Source of the DNA: Mesorhizobium zhangyense
Lineage (GTDB): Bacteria; Pseudomonadota; Alphaproteobacteria; Rhizobiales; Rhizobiaceae
Length of the DNA: 55,981 nucleotides
Assembly (NCBI RefSeq): GCF_011045115.1
Contig: NZ_JAAKZG010000021.1
Span: forward strand, 1 to 55,981
Direction: 5' to 3'
In this document: positions 17,823-27,954 of the stretch, one piece after another
Numbering within the stretch: the first letter of the stretch is position 1
Layout: the number at the start of each line of letters is the position of its first letter
Made by a program: the position numbers and the translations under genes
Notes under the pieces: model-generated
Databases searched by the model: none
What the model saw: the letters and a program-made list of their open reading frames with translations, nothing else
Told to the model about the DNA's origin: nothing

Positions 17823-19252
17823 CAGCGGCCTCCCTGCATGGCCGTTGCCGGAATGAAGATCGCCATGACAATGCCGAGCTTTCGCCAGACGGTGAAGGAA
17901 AGGGCGCTGGCCTCGAAGATCATCGCCACCGCCGTTGAGATCGCCGCGCCCCACAGTCCGAACTGCGGGATGAACACCACGTTGAGGCCGATGTTGATCG
18001 CCAGAGTCAGCGCGTAGACGAGGGCGCAGATGTTCTGGTTGCCGCTCATGGTGAGCAGGCTCTCGCAGGGGCCGACCGCAGCGCGCGCCACCACGCCGAA
18101 CACCAGCACGAACAGCAGCGGATAGCCGGCATCGAAGCCGGGTCCGAACAGTTTCAGCATGGGCTCGCCGAGCGCAAGAACGGCCAGCGCCATGGCGACC
18201 GAGGGCCAGAAGGTCCATGTCACCGTCTCGCGGGCAAAGGCAGCCAAGCGGCTGGGATCGCCATGGGTGAACTGCGCGTAGCGCTGCGCCACGCCGGCCT
18301 TGACCGCGAAATAGACGAAGTGCACCAGCGCCAGCGTCTTCACCGTGGCAAAATAGACGGCGACATCTTCCGGGTTCATGTAGGCGCCGACCATCAGCAC
18401 GTCGGCATTGGTCAGGATGAAGAAGAAGCTCTCGACCAGGAAGATCGGCACCGAAACCATGAACCAGCTCCGGAAGTGCACTTTCTTCGGGCCGGCTGGA
18501 ACCTTGGCGTCAACGCGGCGCGTGACGCTGACCAGCTGCAGGATGGTCGTCGCATAGGTCGCCATGATCGCGGCGACCACGGCTGTCGTCGCGGTCGGTG
18601 GATAGCCGATGAAAAGCGCACCGACCATGAAGACGAGGATCAACACCGGCCGGGTCAGGTAGGTCGGCGACAGTGCCGAAATCGCCCAGGAGTGCGCCCG
18701 CGAAATGCCCTGCAGCACATCCGACAGCGCGATCATCGGCATGCAGATGACGCCGAGCAGGAAGGGCACGACGTAATAGTTCTCGATATGCGCCTCGAAC
18801 AGCCAGATGGCGAGCGCGCCGAGACCTGCCATCAGCGTGGAGGCGACCAGCGAAAAGACGCGGCTGGTGACGAGCACGCCGCGCAGTTCGGCCATGCGGC
18901 CCTTTTCGCGGTATTCGGGGATGAAGCGGATGACGGAGGTGTGGAAGCCGAAGCAGGACAGGTTGCCGACGATGATCATCGTCACCCAGACCAGCACGAA
19001 GATGCCGTATTCGAAGCTGCCCATCCAGCGCGCCAGCAGCACCTGACTGACGAAGGCGATAAGGGCGCTGACGATGCGGATGGAAAAGGCGATCAGTGAC
19101 ATGCGGCCGGCTTCGCCGCGCTCGTCGGCGGAGAAAAGCGCTGCATCGATCTGGTCAAGCAGCGGCTTCGCGCGCAGCGCAAGGCGCGCGGGCAGCAGTC
19201 GCTCGGCAGTCGTTGCCGCGGAAAAACGCACCCCAAACACTCCGATTTCCAA
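17822..19252 (-). CDS. Polysaccharide flippase / Wzx-like membrane protein
   Basis: A 476-aa protein of the MOP superfamily (oligosaccharide flippase). It has about 12-14 helices; the first begins GRMSLIAFSIRIVSALIAFVSQVLLARWMG, the classic flippase N-terminus. A roughly 50-residue hydrophilic N-terminal extension (LLDQIDAALFSADERGEAG) precedes it. If that is not translated, an ATG at 19102 would be the start. It should move a lipid-linked glycan across the inner membrane. It is coupled to the downstream acetyltransferase and lies 62 nt after a methyltransferase gene. No glycosyltransferase or polymerase is in the window. Confidence 0.88.
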   Translation of the reverse strand: MEIGVFGVRFSAATTAERLLPARLALRAKPLLDQIDAALFSADERGEAGRMSLIAFSIRIVSALIAFVSQVLLARWMGSFEYGIFVLVWVTMIIVGNLSCFGFHTSVIRFIPEYREKGRMAELRGVLVTSRVFSLVASTLMAGLGALAIWLFEAHIENYYVVPFLLGVICMPMIALSDVLQGISRAHSWAISALSPTYLTRPVLILVFMVGALFIGYPPTATTAVVAAIMATYATTILQLVSVTRRVDAKVPAGPKKVHFRSWFMVSVPIFLVESFFFILTNADVLMVGAYMNPEDVAVYFATVKTLALVHFVYFAVKAGVAQRYAQFTHGDPSRLAAFARETVTWTFWPSVAMALAVLALGEPMLKLFGPGFDAGYPLLFVLVFGVVARAAVGPCESLLTMSGNQNICALVYALTLAINIGLNVVFIPQFGLWGAAISTAVAMIFEASALSFTVWRKLGIVMAIFIPATAMQGGR

Positions 19253-19314
19253 AAAGGACGCTTACGCAAAAGTCTTTAAGAAACGGTTCGGTCTCAGGGT
19301 TTTCGCCGAAACGT

Positions 19315-20043
19315 CTAGCGTTGGGCGGCCACCAGCATCATCATCGGCCGTTCCATTTCATCAGTCAGACCGGGATTTGCAGCAAGCTGTTGCGCGGTCG
19401 GGCTCCACTCCTCGACATGCCGGATCGCGAAACCCGCACCGATCAACGTGTTGAGCGTCGTCCCGATGGTGCGGTGCTGCTTGATGACGCCCTTGGCGAA
19501 CCAGTCCGTTTCACGCGGTCCCTCATTGGCATAGCGGTTGACCGGCCATGTCCTGTTGCCGTCGGCGTCCAGCGACCAGCCGGGATGCGTCGGCGCCATG
19601 AAGATCGGATGCTCGATGGTGAAGACGAAATGCGCGCCGGCAACCAGCGCGCGGTGCACCGTCTGCACCAGCCTGCCGAAATCCTCGATGTAGTGAAAAG
19701 CCAGCGAACTGTAGGCGAAATCGAAGGACGCCCCGGGCAGTTCGAGCTTTTCCAGATCGGCGATGGCGTATTCGATGTTCGGCTCGGCGGTGTCGGCCCG
19801 CGCGCGGGCAATCATGTTCTCCGACAGATCGAGCCCGAGCACATGCGCGGCCCCACGTTCGCGCGCCCAGCGGGCGAACCAGCCGAAGCCGCAGCCGAGA
19901 TCGACGACGTGCTTGCCTGAAAGGTCCGGAAGCACGGCGCGGATCGATGGCCACTCCGGCGCACCGTCCAGCCCGTGGACGGAACGGTTGAGCTGGCTGT
20001 AGCCGGCAAAGAACTCGGACTTGTCGTAGATATTCTGCGCCAT
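19315..20043 (-). CDS. Class I SAM-dependent methyltransferase
   Basis: A 242-aa methyltransferase. Motif I VVDLGCGFGWFARWA lies near residues 46-60. The acidic residue after strand 2 is in GLDLSENMI. IADLEKLELPGASFDFAYSSLAFHYI supplies motifs II and III. The N-terminus AQNIYDKSEFFAGYSQLNRS is typical of a broad proteobacterial family of unknown substrate. It precedes the flippase gene on the same strand, so the three may form one transcript; the substrate could equally be unrelated. Confidence 0.9.
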   Translation of the reverse strand: MAQNIYDKSEFFAGYSQLNRSVHGLDGAPEWPSIRAVLPDLSGKHVVDLGCGFGWFARWARERGAAHVLGLDLSENMIARARADTAEPNIEYAIADLEKLELPGASFDFAYSSLAFHYIEDFGRLVQTVHRALVAGAHFVFTIEHPIFMAPTHPGWSLDADGNRTWPVNRYANEGPRETDWFAKGVIKQHRTIGTTLNTLIGAGFAIRHVEEWSPTAQQLAANPGLTDEMERPMMMLVAAQR

Positions 20044-20097
20044 TTTTGGGCCTGACTAGTCAGCCACATGGCGCCGCCGGACAGCCAGCCAACAGTT

Positions 20098-20123
20098 AAG
20101 CCGCCTGACTGTTCAGGCGGCTT
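20098..20123 (-). terminator. Terminator-like hairpin downstream of secA
   Basis: AAGCCGCCTGA (20098-20108) pairs perfectly with TCAGGCGGCTT (20113-20123) around a 4-nt loop. It begins 18 nt after the secA stop on the minus strand. The T tract is short, so it is a moderate intrinsic terminator or an attenuation point before the methyltransferase gene. Confidence 0.6.
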
Positions 20124-20140
20124 CGTTTGCTGGCTTCACG

Positions 20141-22864
20141 TCAGGCGAAAGCACCGTGGCAGTGCTTGTATTTCTTGCCCGAACCGCAAGGGCAGGCCTC
20201 GTTGCGGCCGACCTTGCCCCAGGTGCGCTGGTCGGTCGGGTCGCGGTCTTCGGCGGCGACGACGCGGCTGTCTTCCATGACCGCGGTCATGGTGTCGCCG
20301 AAATCGTCCTCGCCGGTTGAGGCGTCGATGTGCTGGCCGAAGGTCTGCGGCGCCTGCGGGGGCGGGGCGTCTGCTGCCTCGCGCACCAGTTCGACGCGCA
20401 TCAGCTGTGCCGTCACCGCCTGGCGCAGATTGCCGAGCATGGCCTGGAACAGCTCGAAGCCTTCCGACTTGTATTCGTTCAGCGGGTCGCGCTGGGCATA
20501 GCCGCGGAAGCCGACGACCGAGCGCAGATGGTCGAGATTGACCAGATGCTCGCGCCACAGGTGATCCAGCGTCTGCAACACGACCGAGCGCTCGACATAG
20601 GCCATGACCTCGGGGCCGAAGCGGTCGGCGCGATCCTTGGCAACGGCGTTGGCCTGCTCGGTGATGCGCTGGCGGATATCTTCCTCGGCGATGCCTTCTT
20701 CCTGCACCCAGTCCTCGATCGGCAGATCGAGATTGAGATACTGGATGACGCCCTCCTTGAGGCCGGCGGCATCCCATTGTTCGGAATAGGCATTTTCTGG
20801 AATGTGCTTGGCGACGAGATCGTCGATCACGTCCTGGCGCATCTCGGCGACCGTCTCGGTCAGGCTTTCGCCGTCCATCAGATCGATGCGCTGGCCGAAG
20901 ACGACCTTGCGCTGGTCGTTCATGACGTCGTCGTATTTCAGCAGATTCTTGCGGATGTCGAAGTTGCGCGCCTCGACCTTCTTCTGCGCCTTTTCCAGAG
21001 CCTTGTTGATCCAGGGATGGATGATGGCTTCGTCTTCCTTGAGGCCGAGCTTCTGGAGCATGCCGTCCATGCGCTCGGAACCGAAAATGCGCATCAGGTC
21101 GTCCTGCAGCGACAGGAAGAATTTCGAGCGGCCCGGGTCGCCCTGACGGCCGGAGCGGCCGCGGAGCTGGTTGTCGATGCGGCGGCTTTCGTGGCGTTCG
21201 GTGGCCAGAACGTAGAGGCCGCCGGCAGCGAGTGCCTTTTCCTTCAAGACGGCGATGTCGTCGCGGATCGCCTTTTCCTTGGCCTCGCGCTCCGGACCTT
21301 CCGGCATGTCGCCGAGCTCTTCTTCGATGCGCATCTCGGCGTTGCCGCCGAGCTGGATGTCGGTGCCGCGGCCGGCCATGTTGGTGGCGATGGTGATGGC
21401 GCCGGGCTTGCCGGCCTGGGCGACGATCGAGGCTTCGCGCTCATGATGGCGGGCGTTCAGAACCTGGAAGTCCTTGAAACCGTCCTGGCGCAGGCGCTCG
21501 GCAAGCTGCTCCGACTTCTCGATGGAGGTCGTGCCGACCAGCGTCGGCTGGCCCTTGGAGCTTGCTTCCCGGATCTCCTTGACGATCGCCTTGTATTTTT
21601 CCTCGACGGTCCGGTAGACCTCGTCGTCCTCGTCGATGCGGAGCACGGACTGGTTGGTCGGCACTTCGGTGACTTCGAGACCGTAGATGTTGCCGAATTC
21701 TTCCGCTTCCGTCGAAGCGGTACCGGTCATGCCGGCGAGCTTCGAATACATGCGGAAATAGTTCTGGAAGGTGACCGAGGCCAGCGTCTGGTTTTCCGGC
21801 TGGATGGCCACGTGTTCCTTGGCTTCCAGCGCCTGGTGCAGGCCTTCGGAGAAGCGGCGGCCCGGCATCATGCGGCCGGTGAACTCGTCGATGATGACGA
21901 TCTCGCCATCCTTGACGATGTAGTCCTTGTCGCGCTGGAACAGGCGGTGAGCCTTCAGCGCGTTGTTGACGTGGTGGACGATGGCGACGTTCTCGACGTC
22001 ATAGAGCGACTCGCCCTTCAGGTGGCCGGCATCGCGCAGCAGGTTTTCCAGCTTCTCGGTGCCGTCCTCGGTGAAGATCGCGGTCTTCTGCTTCTCGTCG
22101 ACCTCATAATCTTCGGGCGTCAGCTGCAGCATGAAGGCGTCGACGGTGTTGTACATCTCCGAGCGGTCCTCGAGCGGGCCGGAAATGATCAGCGGCGTGC
22201 GCGCCTCGTCGACCAGGATCGAGTCGACTTCGTCGACGATCGCGTAATTGTGATTGCGCTGCACCATCTGGGCGCGCTCATATTTCATGTTGTCGCGCAG
22301 ATAGTCGAAGCCGAGTTCGTTGTTGGTGGCGTAGGTCACGTCGCAGGCATAGGCCTCGCGGCGCTCCTCGTCGCTCATGCCGTGGACGATGACGCCGACG
22401 GTGAGGCCGAGGAACTTGTAGATGCGGCCCATCCATTCGGAGTCGCGCTTGGCGAGGTAGTCGTTGACGGTGACGACATGGACGCCCTTGCCGGTCAGCG
22501 CGTTGAGATAGACGGGCAGCGTGGCGACCAGCGTCTTGCCCTCGCCGGTGCGCATCTCGGCGATGCCGCCGCCATGCAGCACCATGCCGCCGATGAGCTG
22601 AACGTCGAAGGGACGCAGGCCAAGCACACGCCGTGCTCCTTCGCGCGCCGTTGCGAATGCCGGGATCAACAGGTCGTCGATGTCGGCGCCATTGGCCAGG
22701 TCCTGCCGGAACTGGTCGGTGCGGGCGCGCAGCTCATCGTCGGTGAGCGCGCGCAATTCATTTTCCATCGCATTGATCGCCTCCACCCTGGGGCGCGTCG
22801 ACTTGACGCGGCGATCATTGGAGGAGCCGAAAATCTTACGGGCGATGCCGCCGAGACTGACCAT
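20141..22864 (-). CDS. secA: Protein translocase ATPase SecA
   Basis: The 907-aa motor of the Sec pathway drives unfolded preproteins through SecYEG. Walker A MRTGEGKT lies near residues 104-111, followed by the DEAD-like [19 protein letters not shown]. The preprotein cross-linking, helical wing and scaffold domains follow. The C-terminus has the zinc-binding SEC-C tail [14 protein letters not shown], which contacts SecB. I start at ATG 22864 ([18 protein letters not shown]), with GAAAGG upstream; the ATG five codons earlier is less likely. It is divergent from the parvulin gene, an arrangement common in Rhizobiales. Confidence 0.97.
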   Translation of the reverse strand: MVSLGGIARKIFGSSNDRRVKSTRPRVEAINAMENELRALTDDELRARTDQFRQDLANGADIDDLLIPAFATAREGARRVLGLRPFDVQLIGGMVLHGGGIAEMRTGEGKTLVATLPVYLNALTGKGVHVVTVNDYLAKRDSEWMGRIYKFLGLTVGVIVHGMSDEERREAYACDVTYATNNELGFDYLRDNMKYERAQMVQRNHNYAIVDEVDSILVDEARTPLIISGPLEDRSEMYNTVDAFMLQLTPEDYEVDEKQKTAIFTEDGTEKLENLLRDAGHLKGESLYDVENVAIVHHVNNALKAHRLFQRDKDYIVKDGEIVIIDEFTGRMMPGRRFSEGLHQALEAKEHVAIQPENQTLASVTFQNYFRMYSKLAGMTGTASTEAEEFGNIYGLEVTEVPTNQSVLRIDEDDEVYRTVEEKYKAIVKEIREASSKGQPTLVGTTSIEKSEQLAERLRQDGFKDFQVLNARHHEREASIVAQAGKPGAITIATNMAGRGTDIQLGGNAEMRIEEELGDMPEGPEREAKEKAIRDDIAVLKEKALAAGGLYVLATERHESRRIDNQLRGRSGRQGDPGRSKFFLSLQDDLMRIFGSERMDGMLQKLGLKEDEAIIHPWINKALEKAQKKVEARNFDIRKNLLKYDDVMNDQRKVVFGQRIDLMDGESLTETVAEMRQDVIDDLVAKHIPENAYSEQWDAAGLKEGVIQYLNLDLPIEDWVQEEGIAEEDIRQRITEQANAVAKDRADRFGPEVMAYVERSVVLQTLDHLWREHLVNLDHLRSVVGFRGYAQRDPLNEYKSEGFELFQAMLGNLRQAVTAQLMRVELVREAADAPPPQAPQTFGQHIDASTGEDDFGDTMTAVMEDSRVVAAEDRDPTDQRTWGKVGRNEACPCGSGKKYKHCHGAFA

Positions 22865-23105
22865 CAAAGGGCCTTTCAATTCGAATCTTGCCGGCGGTGT
22901 GCCGACTTAACCCGCTATCCTACTAACCGGATCAGGTTGAAACAACGAAAAGCGCCCGGGAAAACGGTTCTGGACGCAAAGTCGAAGGACAGATAAGAGG
23001 GGGCACAAGCGATGTCAACGTGGCAGCGTTGCTGTCTGTCGCGCCAAATTCGGCCACAATTGTGCTGATTTGAAAGTTCTTCCAATCCCCACCGGAGTGT
23101 TTCTG

Positions 23106-24023
23106 ATGCCCTTTTCGTTCCGACGCGCCTCTTATGCCGGCCTGGGCGCTCTTATCGCGCTTGCAGTTCCGGCGGCCACGCAGGCCGTTGCGCAGGAAAC
23201 CAAGCCGGCTGCCGCTGCGCCTGCGCCCGAGGCTGCAAAGCCGGTCGATCCCAAGACGGTCATCGCCACCGTCAACGGCCAGACGATCACCGAGGCCGAC
23301 CTCGAGCTGGCGCTGGGCGACCTCGACCAGCAGTTCGCCCGGCTTCCGGCCGAGCAGCGCCGCGCCGCAGCGCTTTCGGCGACCATCGAAATCCAGTTGC
23401 TGGCAGCCGAGGCAAAGAACAAGGGTCTCGACAAGGATCCCGAATTCCAGCGCCGCATGAAGTTCCTGCAGGAACGCGCGCTGCACAGCGCCGTGGTCGA
23501 ATCGGAAGTGTCGAAGAAGATCACCGACGAGGAAATCCGCGCCCGCTACGACAAGGAAATGGCTGATACCCCGCCTGTCAACGAGGTTCATGCCCGTCAC
23601 ATCCTCGTGAAGACCAAGGAAGAAGCGGACGCCATCATCAAGCAGCTCGATGGCGGCGCCAAGTTCGAGGACATCGCCAAGGAAAAGTCCACCGATGCCG
23701 GCTCCGGCACCAATGGCGGCGATCTCGGCTTCTTCGGCCCCGGCCAGATGGTGCCGGAATTCGAGAAGGCGGCTTTCGCGCTGGAAGTCGGAAAATATAC
23801 CGAGCAGCCGGTGCAGAGCCAGTTCGGCTGGCACGTCATCAAGGTCGAGGACAAGCGCACCCAGCAGCCGCCGGCTTTCGAGCAGGTCAAGGAGCAGGTC
23901 CGTTCGCTTCTCCTGCGCGACAAGTATTTCGAGCTGGTCAAGTCGCTGCGCGGCGCGGCCAAGGTCGATGTCGCCGATCCCGAACTGAAGAAGGCCGTCG
24001 ACGCGATGGAAGCGGCGAAGTAA
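23106..24023 (+). CDS. Parvulin-type peptidyl-prolyl cis-trans isomerase
   Basis: A 305-aa exported folding factor. An N-terminal signal peptide (RRASYAGLGALIALAVPAATQAVAQ) is followed by a Pro/Ala-rich linker. Next comes a SurA-N-like helical region (VNGQTITEADLELALGDL). The PPIC domain spans residues about 155-255 (HARHILVKTKEEAD, GGDLGFFGPGQMVPEFEKAAF, SQFGWHVIKVED). It should assist periplasmic or outer-membrane protein folding after Sec export, consistent with its place next to secA. CGGAG lies 9 nt before the ATG. A strong terminator follows. Confidence 0.93.
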   Translation: MPFSFRRASYAGLGALIALAVPAATQAVAQETKPAAAAPAPEAAKPVDPKTVIATVNGQTITEADLELALGDLDQQFARLPAEQRRAAALSATIEIQLLAAEAKNKGLDKDPEFQRRMKFLQERALHSAVVESEVSKKITDEEIRARYDKEMADTPPVNEVHARHILVKTKEEADAIIKQLDGGAKFEDIAKEKSTDAGSGTNGGDLGFFGPGQMVPEFEKAAFALEVGKYTEQPVQSQFGWHVIKVEDKRTQQPPAFEQVKEQVRSLLLRDKYFELVKSLRGAAKVDVADPELKKAVDAMEAAK

Positions 24024-24067
24024 TTTTATTCTCGCGCCTGACCTCGTCAGGCTACAGAGTTTTGAGC

Positions 24068-24100
24068 AGGGGCTGCGGTTATTCGCGGCCCTTGTTTTTT
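24068..24100 (+). terminator. Intrinsic terminator of the parvulin gene
   Basis: A 10-bp stem (24068-24077 with 24084-24093, two G-U pairs) with a 6-nt loop is followed by GTTTTTT. It lies 45 nt after the stop codon. Confidence 0.85.
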
Positions 24101-24114
24101 AGGTAGTCGGCTGG

Positions 24115-25518
24115 TTAAGCCTTCACCGCCGACCCGCTCAGCCGCCAAGCCGCCAGAAAACCTGCCAGCGCCATCGGCAGCGCGGTTATGAAAACCCAGA
24201 AAGCGGTCGCCTGCGCCGTCTCGACCGTCAGACCGGTGCCGAAGCCGACAAGATTTGCCGTTGCGCCGGCGATTGCCGCACCGACAGCGCCGCCCGTCTG
24301 GCGCACGGCGATGAAGGCCGAAGCACCGATGGCGCGATCCTCGTCTGAGAGCGCACCCAGAATCCGCCGGCTCATCAGGCTCGACGAAAAGCCGAAGCCT
24401 GCCCCCAAGGTGGCGGCAGCGAGGATTACGAACGCCAGCGGCGCCTGATGCAGCACCACCGCCAGCAGTGCCACGCCGGCCAGGATGCAGCCGCCGCCGA
24501 TGCGTATCCAGCGTCGCTCTCCTACCATGCCCGCCACGCCGGCGACCGCAACGGCGGCAAAGGTCCAGGAAAGCGCCTGTACGCCCACCACATAACCGGC
24601 GAACAGCGGCGAAAGGCCATGCAGGGTCTGGAGAATGGCCGGGCCATAGACGGTCAGCCCCATGGATGACGCCATCAGCGCGAACATTGCGGCGTAGCCG
24701 GCGCCGCTGATGGTTCGCAGGTCACCGGCGCGATGCGGCAGCAGGCGCACCTTGGCCTTGGCGTCGATCCGCAGCACGAGGGCGAGGATCGCCAGCCCGG
24801 CTGCTACGAGGCCGAGTGCTGCCAACGGTTGGCCCATCGTGTCGGCCAGCGAAATGGCTGCGACGCCCAACCCCAGCGTGCCGAGTTGCAGCCAGGGAAT
24901 GCCGCTTTCGCCTTGCGAGCGGACGGTGCCCTTGAGCAGGAAGGGTGTCGCGGCGCTGAAAATCACCGCCTGGATGGCAAACATCCAGAACACCGATCGC
25001 CAGTTGCCGGTTTCGGCAAACAGCCCGCCGACCAGCGGCCCGAGTATGGTGGCGACGCCCCAGACGCCGGAAACTCCTGCGAATACCCGCGCCAGATGCC
25101 GTTCCGGGAAGAGGACCGCGATGGCGACCATGGCAAAGCCGGCGGTCCAGCCGCAGCCTACGCCTTGCAACACCCGGCCAGTGAGGAAGATGCCGATGGT
25201 CGGGGCGGCGGCGCTGAGCACGCAGCCAGCCGCCAGCACCAGGCCGGCGATGGCGGTCGCCAGGCGGAGGCCGAATATCTCCGAAAGCCGCCCCGCGCTC
25301 GCGCCCGCCAGAATGGCGCCGACGAGAAAGCCCGCGACAGCCCAGCTGAAATAGGCGTAGCCGCCGAGTTCTGCGCCGACGCTCGGCATGATCGTGGCCG
25401 TGACAAGCGCGTCGGCGGCGTTCAGCCAGATGCCGAGACAGATCAGCGCGAAGCGCGGCAGCCTGCCTTCAGCGAGCAGGTCGGCCCAGCCGGTATTTGC
25501 CGGCGCGGGTGCTTCCAT
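24115..25518 (-). CDS. MFS transporter (drug/metabolite efflux type)
   Basis: A 467-aa protein with about 14 predicted helices. The loop motif GRLSEIFGLRLA after helix 2 is a degenerate MFS motif A. GRVLQGVGCGWTAGF and the motif C-like SGVWGVATILGPLVGGLFAE in helix 5 point to proton-driven export. GGAGG lies 7 nt before the ATG. It is co-directional with, and downstream of, the TetR gene, so the regulator may control both it and the divergent small membrane protein. Substrate unknown. Confidence 0.9.
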   Translation of the reverse strand: MEAPAPANTGWADLLAEGRLPRFALICLGIWLNAADALVTATIMPSVGAELGGYAYFSWAVAGFLVGAILAGASAGRLSEIFGLRLATAIAGLVLAAGCVLSAAAPTIGIFLTGRVLQGVGCGWTAGFAMVAIAVLFPERHLARVFAGVSGVWGVATILGPLVGGLFAETGNWRSVFWMFAIQAVIFSAATPFLLKGTVRSQGESGIPWLQLGTLGLGVAAISLADTMGQPLAALGLVAAGLAILALVLRIDAKAKVRLLPHRAGDLRTISGAGYAAMFALMASSMGLTVYGPAILQTLHGLSPLFAGYVVGVQALSWTFAAVAVAGVAGMVGERRWIRIGGGCILAGVALLAVVLHQAPLAFVILAAATLGAGFGFSSSLMSRRILGALSDEDRAIGASAFIAVRQTGGAVGAAIAGATANLVGFGTGLTVETAQATAFWVFITALPMALAGFLAAWRLSGSAVKA

Positions 25519-25649
25519 CGTTTGCCTCCACTTATGGAGACCGGCCTACCCCGGCATTGCTGGCGTCACAATGATTCAGCGTGGCTAAAACGCGTTGTCC
25601 AGCCGCGCCAGCCGGGCAAAAATCCTGCTTTTCGACGCTTGGCTTGGCG

Positions 25650-26267
25650 TCAGGAGGGGGCTTTCCCGCCTTGGGCCGGTTTCGTCACCCCATTCAGGAT
25701 GACGCCAACAGCCCTGCGAATCGTCGCCTCGTCCTCGTCGATGCGCCCCGTCAACAAATGCACCCAGGCGTATGATGCGACGAGATCGGCGATCAGCGTC
25801 GGCTCGACATCGGCGGCAACTTCGCCGCGTTCCTTGGCGCGCTGGATCATGCGGCCAGTGTGTTCGCGGCGGCTGCGGCCATAGTCCGAGAGTGCCGTTG
25901 CTGCGGCCGTGTCGGTCTGGGCCTCGGCGATGATTGAGCGGAAGATGTTGCCGGAAGGCGTTTCGCGCCAGTGCCGGAACAGCGACTTCAGGAACAGGAC
26001 GAGGTCTTCCTCGATGCTGCCCGTATCCGGATTGTCGACACGCTTCTGGCGCTGGTAGACGTCGATGAGCAGGGCGGCCTTGCTCGGCCACCAGCGATAG
26101 ATGGTCGGCTTGCCGGCACGCGCCCGGCGCGCCACTGCCTCGATGGAAAAGCCGGCATAGCCCGCTTCCACCAACACCGCTTGCGCCGCCTCGCGGATCG
26201 CGTCCGCGCTTGCCGGGTTGCGCTTGGCACCGATCGAGCGGCGCGCTTCTTCGGGGCTGTCTGACAT
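25650..26267 (-). CDS. TetR/AcrR family transcriptional regulator
   Basis: A 205-aa repressor. The N-terminal helix-turn-helix is at residues about 20-65 ([51 protein letters not shown]). The C-terminal ligand domain resembles the TetR_C_11/AcrR type. The start ATG at 26267 has GAGGTGG just upstream; a GTG at 26288 would be unnecessary. Its start faces the 79-aa membrane protein across an 106-nt gap that holds two palindromes, so it probably represses itself and its divergent neighbour. Confidence 0.92.
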   Translation of the reverse strand: MSDSPEEARRSIGAKRNPASADAIREAAQAVLVEAGYAGFSIEAVARRARAGKPTIYRWWPSKAALLIDVYQRQKRVDNPDTGSIEEDLVLFLKSLFRHWRETPSGNIFRSIIAEAQTDTAAATALSDYGRSRREHTGRMIQRAKERGEVAADVEPTLIADLVASYAWVHLLTGRIDEDEATIRRAVGVILNGVTKPAQGGKAPS

Positions 26268-26316
26268 CGCTTCCACCTCGCTCCTCACATTTCCTTAGCA
26301 TGAGGACTTGACGAAA

Positions 26317-26355
26317 CGAAACGGCCCGTTTTATATAACGGAACGTTCCGTTTCG
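26317..26355. promoter_or_regulatory. Probable TetR operator pair
   Basis: AACGGAACGTTCCGTT (26337-26352) is a perfect 16-bp palindrome. AAACGGCCCGTTT (26319-26331) is a second palindrome with the same AACGG half-site. Together they lie within the larger inverted pair CGAAACGG (26317-26324) and CCGTTTCG (26348-26355). The sites occupy the divergent promoter region between the TetR gene and the 79-aa gene. An A/T-rich stretch (TTATATAA, 26331-26338) between them could be a -10 element. Confidence 0.75.
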
Positions 26356-26373
26356 ATTATATAGGAGAGGCGC

Positions 26374-26613
26374 ATGTCCGCCACCACCAGTCCCAACCGC
26401 TTTTCCCGTCCGCGCTTTGCGCTGCTCGTGCTGCTCGGCGCCTATCCGCTGCTCACCACGCTGCTCTATGTCGTCTTCCCGCTGACCGATGGCTGGACCA
26501 TCTGGCAACGCACGCTCATCGTCGTGCCGGTGATGGTCTCGACCATGATCTGGGTGCTCATTCCCGGCGTGCAGAAACTGTTTCGCGGCTTCATAAATCC
26601 GGCCCGCTTCTGA
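26374..26613 (+). CDS. Small two-helix membrane protein
   Basis: A 79-aa protein with two hydrophobic helices (about residues 15-36 and 45-65) joined by a short loop (PLTDGWTIWQRT), with a basic C-terminus (KLFRGFINPARF). I recognise no named family, though similar small proteins occur beside TetR genes. AGGAGAGG precedes the ATG. It is divergent from TetR across the palindromic operators and so is a likely regulatory target. It may modify membrane properties in response to the same signal. Confidence 0.82.
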   Translation: MSATTSPNRFSRPRFALLVLLGAYPLLTTLLYVVFPLTDGWTIWQRTLIVVPVMVSTMIWVLIPGVQKLFRGFINPARF

Positions 26614-26712
26614 TTCGCGGGCAGGGCCGATCAGTGAAAACGCCTTGCGTCGGCACGCACTATCGGGCAAACGGGCACACGTTTTCTTGCGCTTTTGCCG
26701 GCAGAGGTGCCC

Positions 26713-27954
26713 ATGTCGACCGCCATTTCCCCTCTCGCGCCCAAAAAATACCCAAAGATGCCGGCCATCGAGGGCGTGCGCATCGCCACTGCCGAGGCGG
26801 GCATTAAATACAAGGGCCGCACCGACCTGCTGGCCATGGTCTTCGATGCCGGTACTGCCGTTGCCGGTGTGTTCACTCGTTCGAAATGCCCGTCGGCACC
26901 GGTCGATTTCTGCCGTGACAATCTTGCCGGCGGCAAGGCGCGCATCCTGGTGGTCAATTCGGGCAATGCCAACGCTTTCACCGGCAAGAAGGGCCGCGAA
27001 TCAACCACGCTGACCGGCAAGGCTGCGGCCACGGCTGCCGGCTGCACACCGGGCGAAGTGTTCCAGGCATCCACCGGCGTTATCGGCGAGCCGCTCGATT
27101 CGGGCCGTTTCAGCCATCTTCTGGCGGGTCTGGTGAAAGACGGCAAGCCCGATCTGTGGACGGAAGCCGCCAAGGCGATCATGACTACGGACACCTATCC
27201 CAAGGTGGCGACCGCCACGGTCAAGCTCGGCGACACCGACGTCACCATCAACGGCATCGCCAAGGGCGCGGGCATGATCGCGCCCGACATGGCGACGATG
27301 CTGTCCTTCGTCGCCACCGATGCGCCGATCGCCGCTCCCGTGCTGCAGGCGCTGCTTTCCAAGGGCGTCGCGCCGACCTTCAACGCCGTCACCGTCGACA
27401 GCGACACCTCGACCAGCGACACGCTGCTGCTGTTTGCCACCGGTGCTGCCGCCAAGCGCGGCGCACCGGCAATCACCGACATCAGGGATGCGCGGCTCGG
27501 GCAGTTCAAGCGGGCGCTGAACAAGATCCTGAAGAACCTTGCGCTGCAGGTGGTTCGCGACGGCGAGGGCGCGCGCAAGCAGGTGGAAGTCACCGTCACC
27601 GGTGCCAAGTCTGCGCGCTCGGCCAAGCGCATCGCGCTTTCCATCGCCAATTCGCCGCTGGTCAAGACGGCGGTGGCCGGCGAGGACGCCAATTGGGGCC
27701 GCGTCGTCATGGCCGTCGGCAAGGCCGGCGAGCCGGCAGACCGCGATCTGCTGTCGATCTGGTTCGGCGACAATCGCCTCGCCCATAATGGCGAGCGCGA
27801 CCCGGATTATTCCGAGGAAGCGACCTCCGCCTATATGAAGCGCGACGAGGTCCGCATCCGTGCCGACATCGGCATCGGCCGCGGCAAGGCGACGGTGTGG
27901 ACCTGCGACCTGACCAAGGAATATGTCGCCATCAACGGCGACTATCGGAGCTGA
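26713..27954 (+). CDS. argJ: Bifunctional glutamate N-acetyltransferase / amino-acid acetyltransferase
   Basis: A 413-aa arginine-biosynthesis enzyme that moves the acetyl group from N-acetylornithine to glutamate, and in bifunctional forms also uses acetyl-CoA. The precursor cleaves itself before the nucleophilic threonine, here Ala194-Thr195 in [11 protein letters not shown], giving alpha and beta chains. KGAGMIAPD and [17 protein letters not shown] are further family signatures. The start ATG at 26713 follows GCAGAGGTG. The stop overlaps the next ATG (TGATG), so argJ is translationally coupled to the GNAT gene. Confidence 0.96.
   Translation: MSTAISPLAPKKYPKMPAIEGVRIATAEAGIKYKGRTDLLAMVFDAGTAVAGVFTRSKCPSAPVDFCRDNLAGGKARILVVNSGNANAFTGKKGRESTTLTGKAAATAAGCTPGEVFQASTGVIGEPLDSGRFSHLLAGLVKDGKPDLWTEAAKAIMTTDTYPKVATATVKLGDTDVTINGIAKGAGMIAPDMATMLSFVATDAPIAAPVLQALLSKGVAPTFNAVTVDSDTSTSDTLLLFATGAAAKRGAPAITDIRDARLGQFKRALNKILKNLALQVVRDGEGARKQVEVTVTGAKSARSAKRIALSIANSPLVKTAVAGEDANWGRVVMAVGKAGEPADRDLLSIWFGDNRLAHNGERDPDYSEEATSAYMKRDEVRIRADIGIGRGKATVWTCDLTKEYVAINGDYRS

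Noticed and set aside
22885-22945. Minus-strand sequence AACCTGATCCGG upstream of secA resembling the 3' part of a TPP riboswitch
   Set aside because: The CTGAGA half of the thi-box and the surrounding stems are absent and secA is not a thiamine gene; treated as chance similarity.
20330-22996. 888-codon plus-strand open frame antisense to secA
   Set aside because: Shadow of secA, no recognisable domain and no ribosome site.
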